From Selaginella moellendorffii (taxonomy: Eukaryota > Streptophyta > Lycopodiopsida > Selaginellales > Selaginellaceae), in the NCBI RefSeq assembly GCF_000143415.4, contig NW_003314303.1:448566-512565 (forward strand): a stretch of 64,000 bases of DNA, read 5' to 3'. This document shows positions 10,475 to 20,303 of the stretch, piece after piece; the stretch's first letter is position 1, and the number at the start of each line of letters is the position of its first letter. The notes under the pieces are model-generated. The model was not told the origin of the DNA, did no database searches, and saw nothing but the letters and a program-made list of their open reading frames with translations. The position numbers were made by a program, and so were the translations under genes.

Positions 10475-11569
10475 TTACAAAGCAGGGACGTATGACTCGA
10501 GCATTATGCGCGCCGGCGTGGGAGCAAACACGTCCACGATCAGGTACGTGAACTTCCAGGTCCGGTCCAGCTTGTCTTTGAACATCTCGGTGTAGACTTT
10601 GCCAGAGCCCTGAGGACCCCGGATGAAGAACATGATCTGCAACAAACACGATTAGCCTGTTGTGTATCCCGATTTGAACCAGTAAGTAATGTACCTCAAT
10701 TCTCTCGACACCATCCTCGTCTTTCCACACTCTGTTGCTGATCCGTTGCCTCGCTGCTCTGTGGCGGCTTTCTTGCCCATAGCCAGTTACAGGCGTCCCT
10801 ATGCGCAGCGTGACCTGATAGTCCACCCAAGGTTGTGTGAGAACTCGGCACACAAAAGAGAAAAAAATCTTACCTGACTGTCGTGTTGGACCCTGTCCAG
10901 GGCTTTGCCAAAGATTTTGTACCTAACAGTGACAGTGAGTGACAAGGAAGACAAGAGGGAAAAACATTTTCGAACTAAAAAAGAAAAGCTTACTCCTTGG
11001 GTTGGAAAACAAGCTCCTTGAACACTGCATAAGCAGCAGCAGCAGCCACAGCCAGCCCAGCGAGGATGATGAGACCGTAGGATGCCCCCTCCGCAACCGT
11101 GACGGGCCTCTCCGGGATTTTATCGGTGATCGAGTCGAAAGGGTCTTCTTCTTGAGTAGAAATCCCTTTATCTTGTGTCTGCTAACGAAGAACAAAAAAA
11201 AATTGGATAGCTCATGATGGTCAGTGGCGACCGCGAGATTTTTGTTTTTACCTGCTGCTGAGTTGCGTAAGATGCCACGGGCGTCAAATGCGCAGACATT
11301 CGATAGGCCGAGCGGCTAGTTGGATAAGCAAGGAGCTCCCGGGAGCTGCTGGACGGGCAAAAACTATGTAGAGAGCGTGATCCTGGATAGAAAAAACCAT
11401 GACTAAGATCGAAAGAGAAGAATATGACTCACCATGGATTTCTGGAGCACTCCGGGCTCCGTTAATAGCACGCACGGTCTGGAGCTGCAAATTCCGGCGA
11501 TGAGAAAGAATGGAAGATCCATTACCACCATACCTTGCGCAAGATGGGTCGAAACGACCGCCATGACAT
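10475..11569 (-). CDS. TIM21: Mitochondrial import inner-membrane subunit Tim21
   Basis: Seven exons on the minus strand: 11569-11534, 11484-11433, 11382-11252, 11178-10994, 10922-10874, 10814-10695 and 10636-10475; all junctions are in phase, giving 244 residues. The N-terminus ([12 protein letters not shown] onward, rich in Arg and Ser, few acids) fits a mitochondrial presequence. A single membrane span lies near residues 107-126, followed by [14 protein letters not shown] and the Tim21 core with [37 protein letters not shown] and [10 protein letters not shown]. Tim21 links the TIM23 translocase to the outer-membrane TOM complex and to respiratory-chain assembly through its intermembrane-space domain. 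The first exon codes only 12 residues and lies 64 bp from the stop of the upstream gene. A 3' fragment is duplicated at 6140-6470. Confidence 0.93.
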
Positions 11570-11633
11570 AGCGCTGCCCTTGCACCCTAGAAAGCCCTAT
11601 ACCGAAAGGAAAAACAAAATAACGTTACCTCTT

Positions 11634-12805
11634 TTATCGTTGCATCTTGGGAAGCCTGATCGATCGTTTGGAGCCTGGAAAGATCTGCGAGGAGATTCTG
11701 GATTGAGGCGCCGCTACCTCTGGCTCCGGTCCTGATGCTGTGCTTGTTTTCATGGGATTGATCGTGGTTGTCACTCCGCCAACCGGGACCGGGGCGAGGA
11801 TGTTTTGGATGTTTTGGCAATGCTTGAGCGCTGTCCATCTCTCCTCGAGCTTCTTCCCGCAATCTTTCATGTCGTTGATTGTCGGGGGATTGTTCTTGAC
11901 CTGGAACCGTTCTGTGAGAACGGCCATCGATGGATCGATCTTACGCTGGAGTAAACGTCTGTTGAATCCTCGAGATAGCTCCTCAAGCATTCCACATCCT
12001 CTAGAAGCGCGTCCTAGAGATAGATCGATTCGAGTTAGCATAAAAATCTCCAAGAAAAAACAGAAGATCGGTTTCTTACATGCTCCGCGGCGAATGCGTG
12101 GTGGAGGCGATCGTTGATGGCGTCGATCCCTGAGACATTCAAATGCGGCGCCATTTTCCTCACGATCAGCGATGGATCCATTGCGACCTTCCTGAGAACT
12201 GGATGATCGTCGCCGCGGGAGAAGATTTCACTTCGGCGAGGGGGAAACAGCGAGGGGTTGCCTTTCTTCTGCTTCTCCTGGATCGCATTCTTGCTCATCA
12301 CGTAATCCAGCGTGCTCTTGCACCGGCCGTGAAGCGATAGCGGATTCTTGGCGGATTTCCTGGGAGAAACCTGGTGATCGGCCTTGGCGGCAACAGGAGG
12401 AGACGAGCAAGAAGGGCCAGATCCCTGATCTACCGCCTGGGATCGAGAAGGAGAAAGATCGCCAAGCCCTAACGCCAGAGATTGCGACTGCTGCGCTTGC
12501 GCCTCGCAAGAATCGGTGGCCTGGATGTGCTCCACCAGGATCTTGATCTCCTTCTCCAGCATTTGCCTGGCAGGGGTATCCAAAATCTTGTGCGACGCGA
12601 CCTGGCGTTGCATGTCCTCGTCCACAAACTGGAGAATCTCCTCGTAGGCCACCGCTTCCCGAAAGAGCACCTCATTCTCCTCGATCACGGCCGCGCCAAT
12701 GCTCTTGCGCACAACATCGCGCTCCCCTGGATTGAGCAGCGCCGCAATCTCGTTCCAGAGCAAGGATCGAACGCGGCGAAACGGCAAGCGACGAGGATCT
12801 TCCAT
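11634..12805 (-). CDS. Coiled-coil protein of unknown function
   Basis: Three exons, 12805-12080, 12013-11945 and 11900-11634, joined by introns of 66 and 44 bp; 353 residues. The N-terminal 100 residues are helical and charged (FRRVRSLLWNEI, EILQFVDEDMQRQVASHKILD), the middle (about 105-190) is Ser/Pro-rich and probably disordered, and a second helical region includes SLIVRKMAPHL, the short exon DALLEDVECLRSYL and NDMKDCGKKLEERW. No catalytic motif, signal peptide or membrane span is visible. I chose the last intron because it alone keeps the frame open into the KKLEERW helix. The family is not recognised. An alternative 3' reading would use the frame containing IQNLLADLSRL, but no donor-acceptor pair of the right phase reaches it. 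Confidence 0.7.
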
Positions 12806-12900
12806 GCTAGCCAGAAACGAGGGGAAAACAAACAGTGCTTAGGTTTGAAAAAAAATGCCTTCGTTGGAAAAAGAGAGGGAGGGAATAGAGCAAATGGTTG

Positions 12901-12973
12901 CGCCGCCCGTGGGGCTCGAACCCACGACCACAAGGTTAAGAGCCTTGCGCTCTACCGACTGAGCTAGGGCGGC
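12901..12973 (-). tRNA. tRNA-Lys (CUU)
   Basis: On the minus strand a full cloverleaf is visible: a 7-bp acceptor stem (GCCGCCC with GGGCGGC), D-arm with TAGCTCAGTCGGTAGAGC, anticodon loop CTCTTAA with anticodon CTT, T-loop GGTTCGAGCCC, and discriminator G. There is no intron and no encoded CCA. Confidence 0.95.
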
Positions 12974-13023
12974 AAGCTTGTGCTCTTGATAATGGTTTCC
13001 TTCATATAAACGAAAGACAGCAT

Positions 13024-15193
13024 TTACTTTTTAAAGAGAGAAGACAATGGAATGCGGCATTCCTGAGAACCTGAGCCTTGGAGGCACTTGCAAAAGCTTT
13101 CGCCGTCTCGAGGAATAGCCTCTGGCAATGGACGATCTGGAGAAACACCAACCTACGTATGAAAGAGAAAGAATCACGTAAACTTTGAAAAAACTGTAAG
13201 AAACTTACTTTGTCAATGTCAATCTTGTCCGGCGTTTGGTATCGAGCAGTAGTAACAACAAGCCCAGAGCCATCTGATAGTTCAAACACAGACTGGATCT
13301 TCCTGGCAAAGAGAAAGGCGAGAGTTGGAAAACAGCTATAAATGAAATCCATGCCTTCGTACCCCTTGCCAAACGTAGGCTCGCCGAGAACAGTAGCTCG
13401 ATCGTTGTCTTTGAATGCTCCAGCGAGAATCTCACTCGCACTGGCAGTTCCTTTGTTCACCTGAGAGAAAGAAGAAGTTGAAAACTCAGAAAGATCGTTT
13501 TTATACCAGTAGAGCCAGAGGTTCTGAAGGAGCTATGGCACTACCACCGTCCGCCTCGTAAATGTCTCGTATCCCTCTGTTGTCAGCGATGTACACGATA
13601 ACTCCCTTGTCCAACCTAGAAAAACGTTTGGTTTCTACGCAAAGAAGGGCTACTGCAAGAAACTTTACCACATTTTTGCAATGTCGATCACGGCAGGGAA
13701 GTATCCACCGCTGGAATCAAAAGCCCGCTGTGAAAACAAAGATAAGTGAAATGCATACCCGTTGTTTCGGATGTCAAGCACGTAACCAGACGCCCCGCTT
13801 TTGTGCAGTGCCTCCAGCGCCTGCTGTACAGCACCTACAAGCGATGCGTTAAAATTACAAACAGGATTGGGAGAATCACTTACGAACTGAGTTCTGGTTA
13901 AATGTTGACAAGCGGATGTATCCCAGCTTTTGATAGGAACTGACTTCGCAGAGCTTCCACGTCACGGGATTGACGACGATTTTTTCTCTTCTGAACGACA
14001 AACCATGTCAAACATCAAGAACTCAAGCCAAAACACGTACGTCAATGTCATCGTGTTCTCCATTCTGCTTTCTCTGTCGAGCACAGTCAGTATGACGGAT
14101 GAGTTCTCCGGACCCCTGCACCCATAGCCGGTGTCTCACTGAAAGCAAAAGATAAACAAGACAAACTTACTGGAGTTTTTTAGCAGCATCGTAAAGGCTC
14201 AAGCCTCCAACCTTCTCTCCATCGATCTCTAAAATAACATCTCCAGGCTGAATGCCTGCTCGAGCAGCAGGACCTCCGGCCACGGGCGTCACAACTACAA
14301 GTTCGTCTGGCAAGCCGCTCGAGTTAGCGTCAAATCCAACTTCCAAGCCCACTCCCGTCAAAGCACCCGTAGTGCCAGACTGCCTACACAGCAAGAGCTC
14401 GGGAGTCAGGAGACGATCATCAGCGCTGCAACGTTTTAGCAACAAAACAAGCTGCTCACCACCAGGCTCTTAAACTTTTCTGGCTCCAAAAACCTCGTAA
14501 AGGGATCGTCCAAAGTTGCAAGCATCTTGCGAATAGCAGCATCTAATCGGAATAAGCCAAGAAAGTCAGTAGATGAGAGAATCCAGAAGCAAAATACTCA
14601 CACGTTTCTTCTCTGGTATTCATGGGCTCGTTCCGAAGCACATTTTCGCGATATCTAAACCAGCTTTGTCCGTTGAAGCTCTTGTCAACGTAAGCCCGAT
14701 CGATCGTTCTCCATGCTTCCAAGAACAGCAAATTCTCCTCCGTAAGAGCCCCTAGGAAATACCGAGAGAAAAATCAATCCAAAAGCCATAGAAAAGAAGA
14801 ACTTTTCAAGGGAAAAACACTCACAGGCGGAGAGATTGTTTGGTACCGAAGCGATCAACGCAATGCTCAAGGCAGAAGTTACTAAGAACAGCAGCCACTG
14901 TCTCCTTCTCAGCCTATCGATGTGATACGTAACAATCTCGAATCTTAGCAGCTTTCGTCCCCATACACAAGCTCGAGAAGCTGCTTCTTCTGACAAAACC
15001 TTTACAATTCTCAGCCTCTCACGGTTTCTCAAGCTAATCTTCTGTCCCCTCGCGAATATTGCCCCCTGCAAGACAAAAGAACACGCAATGCGGCCCTGAT
15101 TTCGAGATTTCCCATTGCATCATTGCCTACCTTGCAGAGTTGGAGCCGAGCGCCTGGCGCGGCGGCAGGCGCCTGCCATATCCCGGTCGCCAT
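13024..15193 (-). CDS. CTPA: Carboxyl-terminal processing protease CtpA (S41, D1 processing)
   Basis: Thirteen exons from 15193 to 13024 (15193-15131, 15065-14825, 14751-14602, 14542-14460, 14379-14171, 14115-14041, 13990-13884, 13834-13759, 13710-13669, 13615-13507, 13460-13363, 13302-13209, 13152-13024) give 491 residues with every phase consistent. The N-terminal 100 residues are basic with a hydrophobic stretch ([17 protein letters not shown]), fitting a bipartite plastid and thylakoid-lumen transit peptide. [14 protein letters not shown] starts the mature-like part. A PDZ domain spans about residues 175-265 ([14 protein letters not shown]). The serine-lysine dyad is visible: Ser392 in GTASASE and Lys417 in TFGKG, 25 residues apart as in the S41 family. 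Known plant CtpA trims the C-terminus of photosystem II protein D1. It is divergent from RPB5 with 108 bp between start codons. Confidence 0.95.
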
Positions 15194-15301
15194 AGCCGGA
15201 AGGAGCCCTAAAACTGTGGGCAAAAAATTTGAATTTTTGTGGGCAGAGTTTAGGGTTCTTGGGTTTAGGGCTTGTGGAGAAGAAGAGAAGAAGAGGCGGC
15301 A
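15194..15301. promoter_or_regulatory. Short bidirectional promoter with paired telo-boxes
   Basis: The whole space between the CtpA and RPB5 start codons is 108 bp. Two TTTAGGG telo-box motifs lie at 15249-15255 and 15264-15270, separated by TTCTTGGG. The same pair with the same 15-bp spacing occurs at 20269-20290. Telo-boxes are known cis elements of plant translation and growth genes; action here is inferred. Confidence 0.6.
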
Positions 15302-16070
15302 ATGGCGCAGCTGGATGACAGCACGAATCGGCTCTACAGGATCCGGCGGACGATCATGCAGATGCTGCGCGACAGGGACTACCTGGTGGCCGATTACGAG
15401 GTATCGCTCACCAAGGAGCAATTCAGGGACAAATTTGGGGACGAGCCCAAGCGCGACGATCTTGTCATCAGCAAGGCCAAGCGCTCAGACCAGTCGGACC
15501 AGATCTTCGTCTTCTTCCCGGAGGAGCCCAAGGTGGGGGTGAAGACGATCAAGACGTACGCCGAGCGCATGAAATCGGAGCTCGTGTTTCGCGCGATCAT
15601 GGTCGTCCAGACGAGTCTCACGCCATTTGCAAAGCAGTGCCTGTCGGAGATGGCTCCAAAGTACCAGATCGAGGTGTTCCAGGCAAGTGTTCTTCCCGGA
15701 TAGAGTGTTCTTCCTGGATAAGTTTTCTTCTCTAATCTTTCTTCGTTCTTTTTTCTTCGTTCTTCCAGGAAGCGGAGCTACTGGTGAACATCAAAGAGCA
15801 CACTTTAGTGCCCGAGCACCAGGTTCTCTCTGCGGAAGAGAAGAAAACTCTGCTCGAGCGTTACACTGTCAAGGAAAGCCAGGTAACTCATACTCGCTCT
15901 CGTTGCTCGCCTTGATCGATTAACCATTCTTTTGCTCGTGACAGCTTCCTCGTATGCAGGATCGCGATCCAGTGGCTCGATACTACGGTCTCAAGCACGG
16001 CCAAGTCGTGAAGATCATCCGGCCGAGTGAGACTGCCGGACGATACGTGACTTACCGCTACGTTGTTTGA
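15302..16070 (+). CDS. RPB5: RNA polymerase subunit RPB5
   Basis: Three exons, 15302-15682, 15769-15882 and 15945-16070, give 206 residues, matching the usual plant length of about 205. The N-terminal jaw module ([39 protein letters not shown]) is followed by the conserved C-terminal assembly domain: [45 protein letters not shown] and [20 protein letters not shown]5 is a shared subunit of nuclear RNA polymerases and contacts downstream DNA. The first intron begins CAG|GCAAGT: no GT donor keeps the frame and the conserved EVFQEAELL junction, so this is a GC-AG intron. The gene shares a very short promoter region with CtpA. Confidence 0.97.
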
Positions 16071-16228
16071 GGCAAGAGTAAGAGTGGTCTGGTCTTTTAA
16101 CATTGATGGCCTTCTGCTGTGCTAGAAACAAAGGAGTATAGAATGAGAGAAGCTACGAACTAAGAAAGCTAGAGTCATCGAAAGGATCCATATACTTTGG
16201 GAACGATCGCTCTCGCTTCACACAGCGC

Positions 16229-16722
16229 CTAAGTCGCCGATTTCTTGGCGAAATGTGGGCTGAGGAGTCCTGGGATTTCGGTCATGTCGATCCGATCCTT
16301 GCAGCTCAGGAACTGCTTGAGCTTCTCGTCGGGCAGGATATTCCTCTTCTTCTCTGGGTCCTGTGGAAAAAACCATTCGATCATTGATAACGAAAAAGCT
16401 ATGAAAAATCTTCCATTTATCTGAGAAGAAGAGAGAGAGAGAGGAGAGGAAGAGACCATACCTGGAGATTGTGGCTTTTAATGTAGACCCACATCTGCTT
16501 CATCGCATCGATCCTCGACATTTCCTGGAGTCCGAAGAACTTCCTCCCAGCGGCGGAGATTGGCACCACCAAGTTCAAGCCCCCGGCGGCCTTGCGCCCC
16601 TCGCCGCCCGCCGCCGCCGCCGCTACTGCCGTTCCTGTCCCGGCCTTCTTGGCCGCCGCCGGCGCCGCCGCCCTGGCGAGCTTCACGGCCTTGGATGCCG
16701 CCGAACCAGACGCGGACGCCAT
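16229..16722 (-). CDS. SWIB/MDM2-domain protein
   Basis: Two exons, 16722-16462 and 16360-16229, give 130 residues. The ATG at 16722 is used because upstream in-frame codons have no ATG. The first 45 residues are Ala, Lys and Gly-rich with almost no acids, consistent with an organelle transit peptide but also with a nuclear basic tail. The SWIB fold covers about residues 50-125: LVVPISAAGRKFFG, EMSRIDAMKQMWVYIKSHNLQ, then DPEKKRNILPDEKL and the MTEIPGLLSPHF helix, ending in a Lys/Ser tail. Stand-alone plant SWIB proteins occur in the nucleus and plastids, where some associate with chromatin or nucleoids. The donor of the single intron is CAG|GTATGG. Confidence 0.92.
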
Positions 16723-16908
16723 AGCCACGAAGAACACAAGACGCGCAAAACCCCAAAACCCTGAAACGCTGTGCTAAGCGAGGAAGCTGGCTATCAAAGC
16801 ACTAAGTAAATATGACATATCGCCTGCCGTACATCTCTCCCGGCTTTCGGCCAGGGGCCCATTACCATTCCGGACAGCCTTGGAATAATGCTAGCATCTT
16901 TTTGAAAT

Positions 16909-18268
16909 TCAAAAATTTAGCGCGGCGATGGCGCGGAAGAGCTTGCTGGTGAGCTCCTCGCCTAGAATCGCGTTTAGGGCTCGATTCACCATGATCGATG
17001 GCGGCTTCCCCACCAGCGTCGCGCGCGGTAGCCATTCCATGAGCTCCGGGGCGAAGGCTCGGTAAGGAAGCCAGGAAGAGTACCAGCTTGGGACGATCGC
17101 GTGGCGTTTCCTCGAGATGCTGGCGTCCACCACGGCCTTGGCGGCGTCCCCGCTCGGTATCATCGGCCACCACCATGGTATGTGCCCCTGGAGGACGTAG
17201 GGTTTGAGAGAAAAATAATGAAACGAAAAAGTTCTTGGCGTGATTGGATTTGTACCTCTGCGTGGGCTGTCATCTCCGATGCTACGAAGCCCGGCATTAC
17301 GATTGTGATGTCGATCAATCGACCGATTGGTTCAGTGCGAAGGGTGTCGAAGAACTGGACCAAGGCAGCTTTCGCGGCCTGGAAAGGAAAAGCTTACATA
17401 GTTGTAGATGGTGCCAAGTAAAATTGGATGAAAGTTTCATACGTTGTATGGAGCCTGGCGAGGATATGGACAATAGGCTGCGACTGATGCTACCACCACC
17501 AGCTGACCTTTGGCTCGCGCGAGATGTTCCAATGCATGCTTTGTGGTGAGCACGGCCCCCAGGAAATCGACGTCCTGGAATTTAATCAGGGAGAAAAAGT
17601 AGCGCAGAAGAAAAAAAAAACGATTTTTTATACCATTGTTTGTCGAAAGCTGCCAGTAGTTTCATAATCCTCAAAAAGTCCGCTCTCGGCCATGCCAGCA
17701 TTGTTGACGAGAACATTAACTTCAATGCAGTAAAAAGTTAGCAAAGGAACTTGAGTAGAAAACATCGACAAAGCAGAAGAATCTAACAAAAAAATGGAAG
17801 GAAGAAATACCTCGACCAAATCTAGAAACTGTGAACTCCACGATGCGTCGGCAATCGCATTCCTTTGTGAGATCAGCTGGACACACGGCTGCGTCCATAG
17901 CTCCAGCCTCCAAGCACGCTTCCGCCACTTCTCTTAGCTTGTTCTCTCTTCGTGCCACCAGCACCAGCCTTGCACCATATCTTGCGTACTCCAAAGCTAT
18001 GAACTGCAAGCCCAATCACAGGGAGAAAGAAGTTAGCTTCCATCCGCGAAAAAAAAATAACAAAACTTACGCTGCCGATTCCAGACGAAGACCCCGTAAC
18101 AATCACCACATTGCCTCTAATCGTCTTGGAGCTCGTGAAAGCGCTGCGGATCTTACGAAACCCCACCATGCAAGGCACCACCAACGGAAATATCACAAGC
18201 AAAAACGCAGCCGCGATCCAGCCGAGGAACCACCTTACCGCGACCTTGACACCAAAGTCTATGTCCAT
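16909..18268 (-). CDS. Short-chain dehydrogenase, steroleosin / 11-beta-HSD-like
   Basis: Six exons (18268-18071, 18003-17811, 17719-17634, 17574-17443, 17378-17256, 17187-16909) give 336 residues. An N-terminal hydrophobic anchor (residues about 10-36, FLLVIFPLVVPCMV) holds closely spaced prolines like the knob of steroleosins. The Rossmann fold follows: TGSSSGIGS cofactor motif, VLVARREN, NNAGMAESG, the Ser in VVVASVAAY, and the catalytic YNAAK. The C-terminus contains GHIPWWWPMIPSGDAAKAVVD. Relatives are NADP(H)-dependent dehydrogenases on oil bodies or the ER acting on sterol-type substrates; the substrate here is not readable. The start at 18268 is preferred over the in-frame ATG at 18307 because it places the anchor next to the N-terminus. 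Confidence 0.9.
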
Positions 18269-18347
18269 CGTCGGAGCGAAAGGAAGACTCTCCCTTCTCA
18301 AGCACATATAGTCTCTTTTTCACGCATGCAAACATGCATGGCCGGCT

Positions 18348-20213
18348 TTAGCTCCCTATAGATCCTGCGAGACCTTTATCGGCATAGCTACATTCGTTCT
18401 TCCTCCTCCTCGACTTTGGGCTCAAGCTTCTTTCTTTCAGCTTCTTTCGCATGGCTCTCGAGTACTTGCTCGTAGCGGAGTAAATGTTGGCCAGCGTCAG
18501 GTAAGATGCTGCATTCTCCGGCTCCAGCTCCATGAGCTCGTTCGCTGCTCGGGCACCGCAGTTGGGATCTCTGTGAACTCTACAAGCCGCGAGAAGGGCC
18601 GCGTAAGTGACCGAGTCGGCACGGAAAGGCATCCGCTTGACGAGCTCTTCCGCAACACCCAGCAATCCCACTCGACCGAGAATGTCTACCATGGAGCAGT
18701 AGTGCTCCACTCCAGGCGAGAGATCGTGATCTTCCTTCATCGAGTTGAACTGCTTCCACGATTCCTCCAAGAGCCCGAGGTGGCTGCAAGCGTTGAGGAT
18801 GCTCATGAAGGAGATCTCGTCGCGACGAACACCCTCCAGATCCATGCTTCGAAACACGTCCACCGCCCCGGTGTTGTAGCCCGCGTGAGCGTAAACTCCG
18901 ATCATGGCACTCCAAGACTTTACGTTCTGCTCCGGCATCATCTCAAACAAGTTCTTGGTTCTCTCAATCAGACCAAGTTCCGAGTAGGCTGAGAGCATCG
19001 CGTTCCACGAGACTAAGTTTCGTTCCGGCATCGTTTCAAAGACCTCTCTCGCTTCTCTCAAATGCCGGCTCTCGGCAAATGCAGTAAGCATTGCGGTCCA
19101 AGAGACAACGTTTCTCTCTGGCATTTTTTCAAAGAGAGTTTTAGCCTCATCCAAGAAGAAGTTCTGCGCGTACATGGTAAACATTGCTGTCCACGAGATA
19201 ACGTTCTGCTCGGGCATAGAATCAAACACCACCCTGGCCTCCTCTAGACAAGCGCGCTGCGCAAACGCGCCAACCATCAAGGTCCACGAGCCAAGATCAC
19301 GCTCCTCCATAGTATCAAACAGCACCTTTGCGGATTCAACATTGCCACCCCGGGAGTAAGCCATGATCATCGTGTTCCAAGTCGTGACGTTCCTCTCGAC
19401 CATTTGGTCGAAGATCGCCCGAGCCGCGTCGAGATTCCCTTCCTGGACGTGTGCCTGGATCATCATGTTCCACGACACGACGTCACGATTCGCTCGCTCA
19501 TCGCCCACAACCGATTTGAAGAAGGATTTGGCCCCTTCCAGATGCCCGTGCTGGACGTAGGCCTGCAGCATCGAGTTCCAGAGAATCCCATCCTTCTCCG
19601 GCATGCTCTCGAAGACGAGCTTGGCATGATCGATTCGTCCGGCGCGAGCGTAGGCCTGGATGATCGGCGTGCACGCCACCGCGTCCTTGTCGGGCATCTC
19701 ATCGAACAGTCTCTTTGCAGACTCCAAATGCCCAGTTTGAGCAAATGCTGATATCAAAAGAGTCCACGACACAAGATCTCTTTCCGGCATCGAGTCGAAG
19801 AGCTCCTTGACGCGCTCGACGTCGCCCGCGCGAGCATACGCAGTCATCATCGCGTTCCATGACACAAGATTGAGCTCGTGCATCGAGTTGAAAACCCGCC
19901 GCGCTTCTGTCACCTGTCCGTTGTGCGCGTAGGCGGTGAAGAGGATGTTCCACGAGAAAGTGTTGGGCTGCTCGATCGCGTCGAAGACACGCCGCGCCTC
20001 CTCCAGGCTGCCGCATCGCCCATACATTTGGACTGCCAAATTCGCCAGGTACTTGTTCTTGCGGAGCTTGGGGCTGCGCTGGATGATCTCCTCGACGACA
20101 AATTTGCCTTGCGCGAGATCTCTGGAGCCGCCGCACTGCCGCAACCGAGTTGCGAGCTCCTCCACCGTCTCTGTATCGATCGCAGCGATCGCCAAGGAGG
20201 AAGAACACATCAC
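18348..20213 (-). CDS. Pentatricopeptide-repeat protein, PLS class with E domain, no DYW
   Basis: One uninterrupted exon of 621 residues, typical of intronless plant PPR genes. After about 60 residues the protein is a run of at least a dozen motifs, most exactly 31 residues long (S type), each opening with SWN, SWT or similar and ending with a MPERNV-like turn. A longer motif with the [14 protein letters not shown] segment and an E domain ([46 protein letters not shown]) follow. The C-terminus stops at [17 protein letters not shown], without the DYW deaminase. PPR proteins bind organelle RNA base by base; E-class members act in C-to-U editing or related processing. No clear transit peptide is visible in the first 20 residues. 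It is divergent from CWC27 with 90 bp between starts. Confidence 0.93.
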   Translation of the reverse strand: MMCSSSLAIAAIDTETVEELATRLRQCGGSRDLAQGKFVVEEIIQRSPKLRKNKYLANLAVQMYGRCGSLEEARRVFDAIEQPNTFSWNILFTAYAHNGQVTEARRVFNSMHELNLVSWNAMMTAYARAGDVERVKELFDSMPERDLVSWTLLISAFAQTGHLESAKRLFDEMPDKDAVACTPIIQAYARAGRIDHAKLVFESMPEKDGILWNSMLQAYVQHGHLEGAKSFFKSVVGDERANRDVVSWNMMIQAHVQEGNLDAARAIFDQMVERNVTTWNTMIMAYSRGGNVESAKVLFDTMEERDLGSWTLMVGAFAQRACLEEARVVFDSMPEQNVISWTAMFTMYAQNFFLDEAKTLFEKMPERNVVSWTAMLTAFAESRHLREAREVFETMPERNLVSWNAMLSAYSELGLIERTKNLFEMMPEQNVKSWSAMIGVYAHAGYNTGAVDVFRSMDLEGVRRDEISFMSILNACSHLGLLEESWKQFNSMKEDHDLSPGVEHYCSMVDILGRVGLLGVAEELVKRMPFRADSVTYAALLAACRVHRDPNCGARAANELMELEPENAASYLTLANIYSATSKYSRAMRKKLKERSLSPKSRRRKNECSYADKGLAGSIGS

Positions 20214-20303
20214 ATAAGAATGCTTGCATTGTTAGATTAAAGGGCTATAAAGCAGCTCATCTTTCCAATTTAGGGTTCTTGGTTTTAGGGCGAAGGAGCG
20301 GGA
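20214..20303. promoter_or_regulatory. Short bidirectional promoter with paired telo-boxes
   Basis: This is the 90-bp gap between the PPR and CWC27 start codons. Telo-box motifs TTTAGGG lie at 20269-20275 and 20284-20290, separated by TTCTTGGT, the same arrangement as at 15249-15270. The pair ends 13 bp before the CWC27 ATG, so it may lie in the 5' untranslated leader. Confidence 0.6.

Noticed and set aside
11284-11585. Reading TIM21 and the upstream coiled-coil gene as one fused protein
   Set aside because: A phase-compatible splice exists, but the upstream gene has its own stop at 11634 and TIM21 a good presequence starting at 11569.
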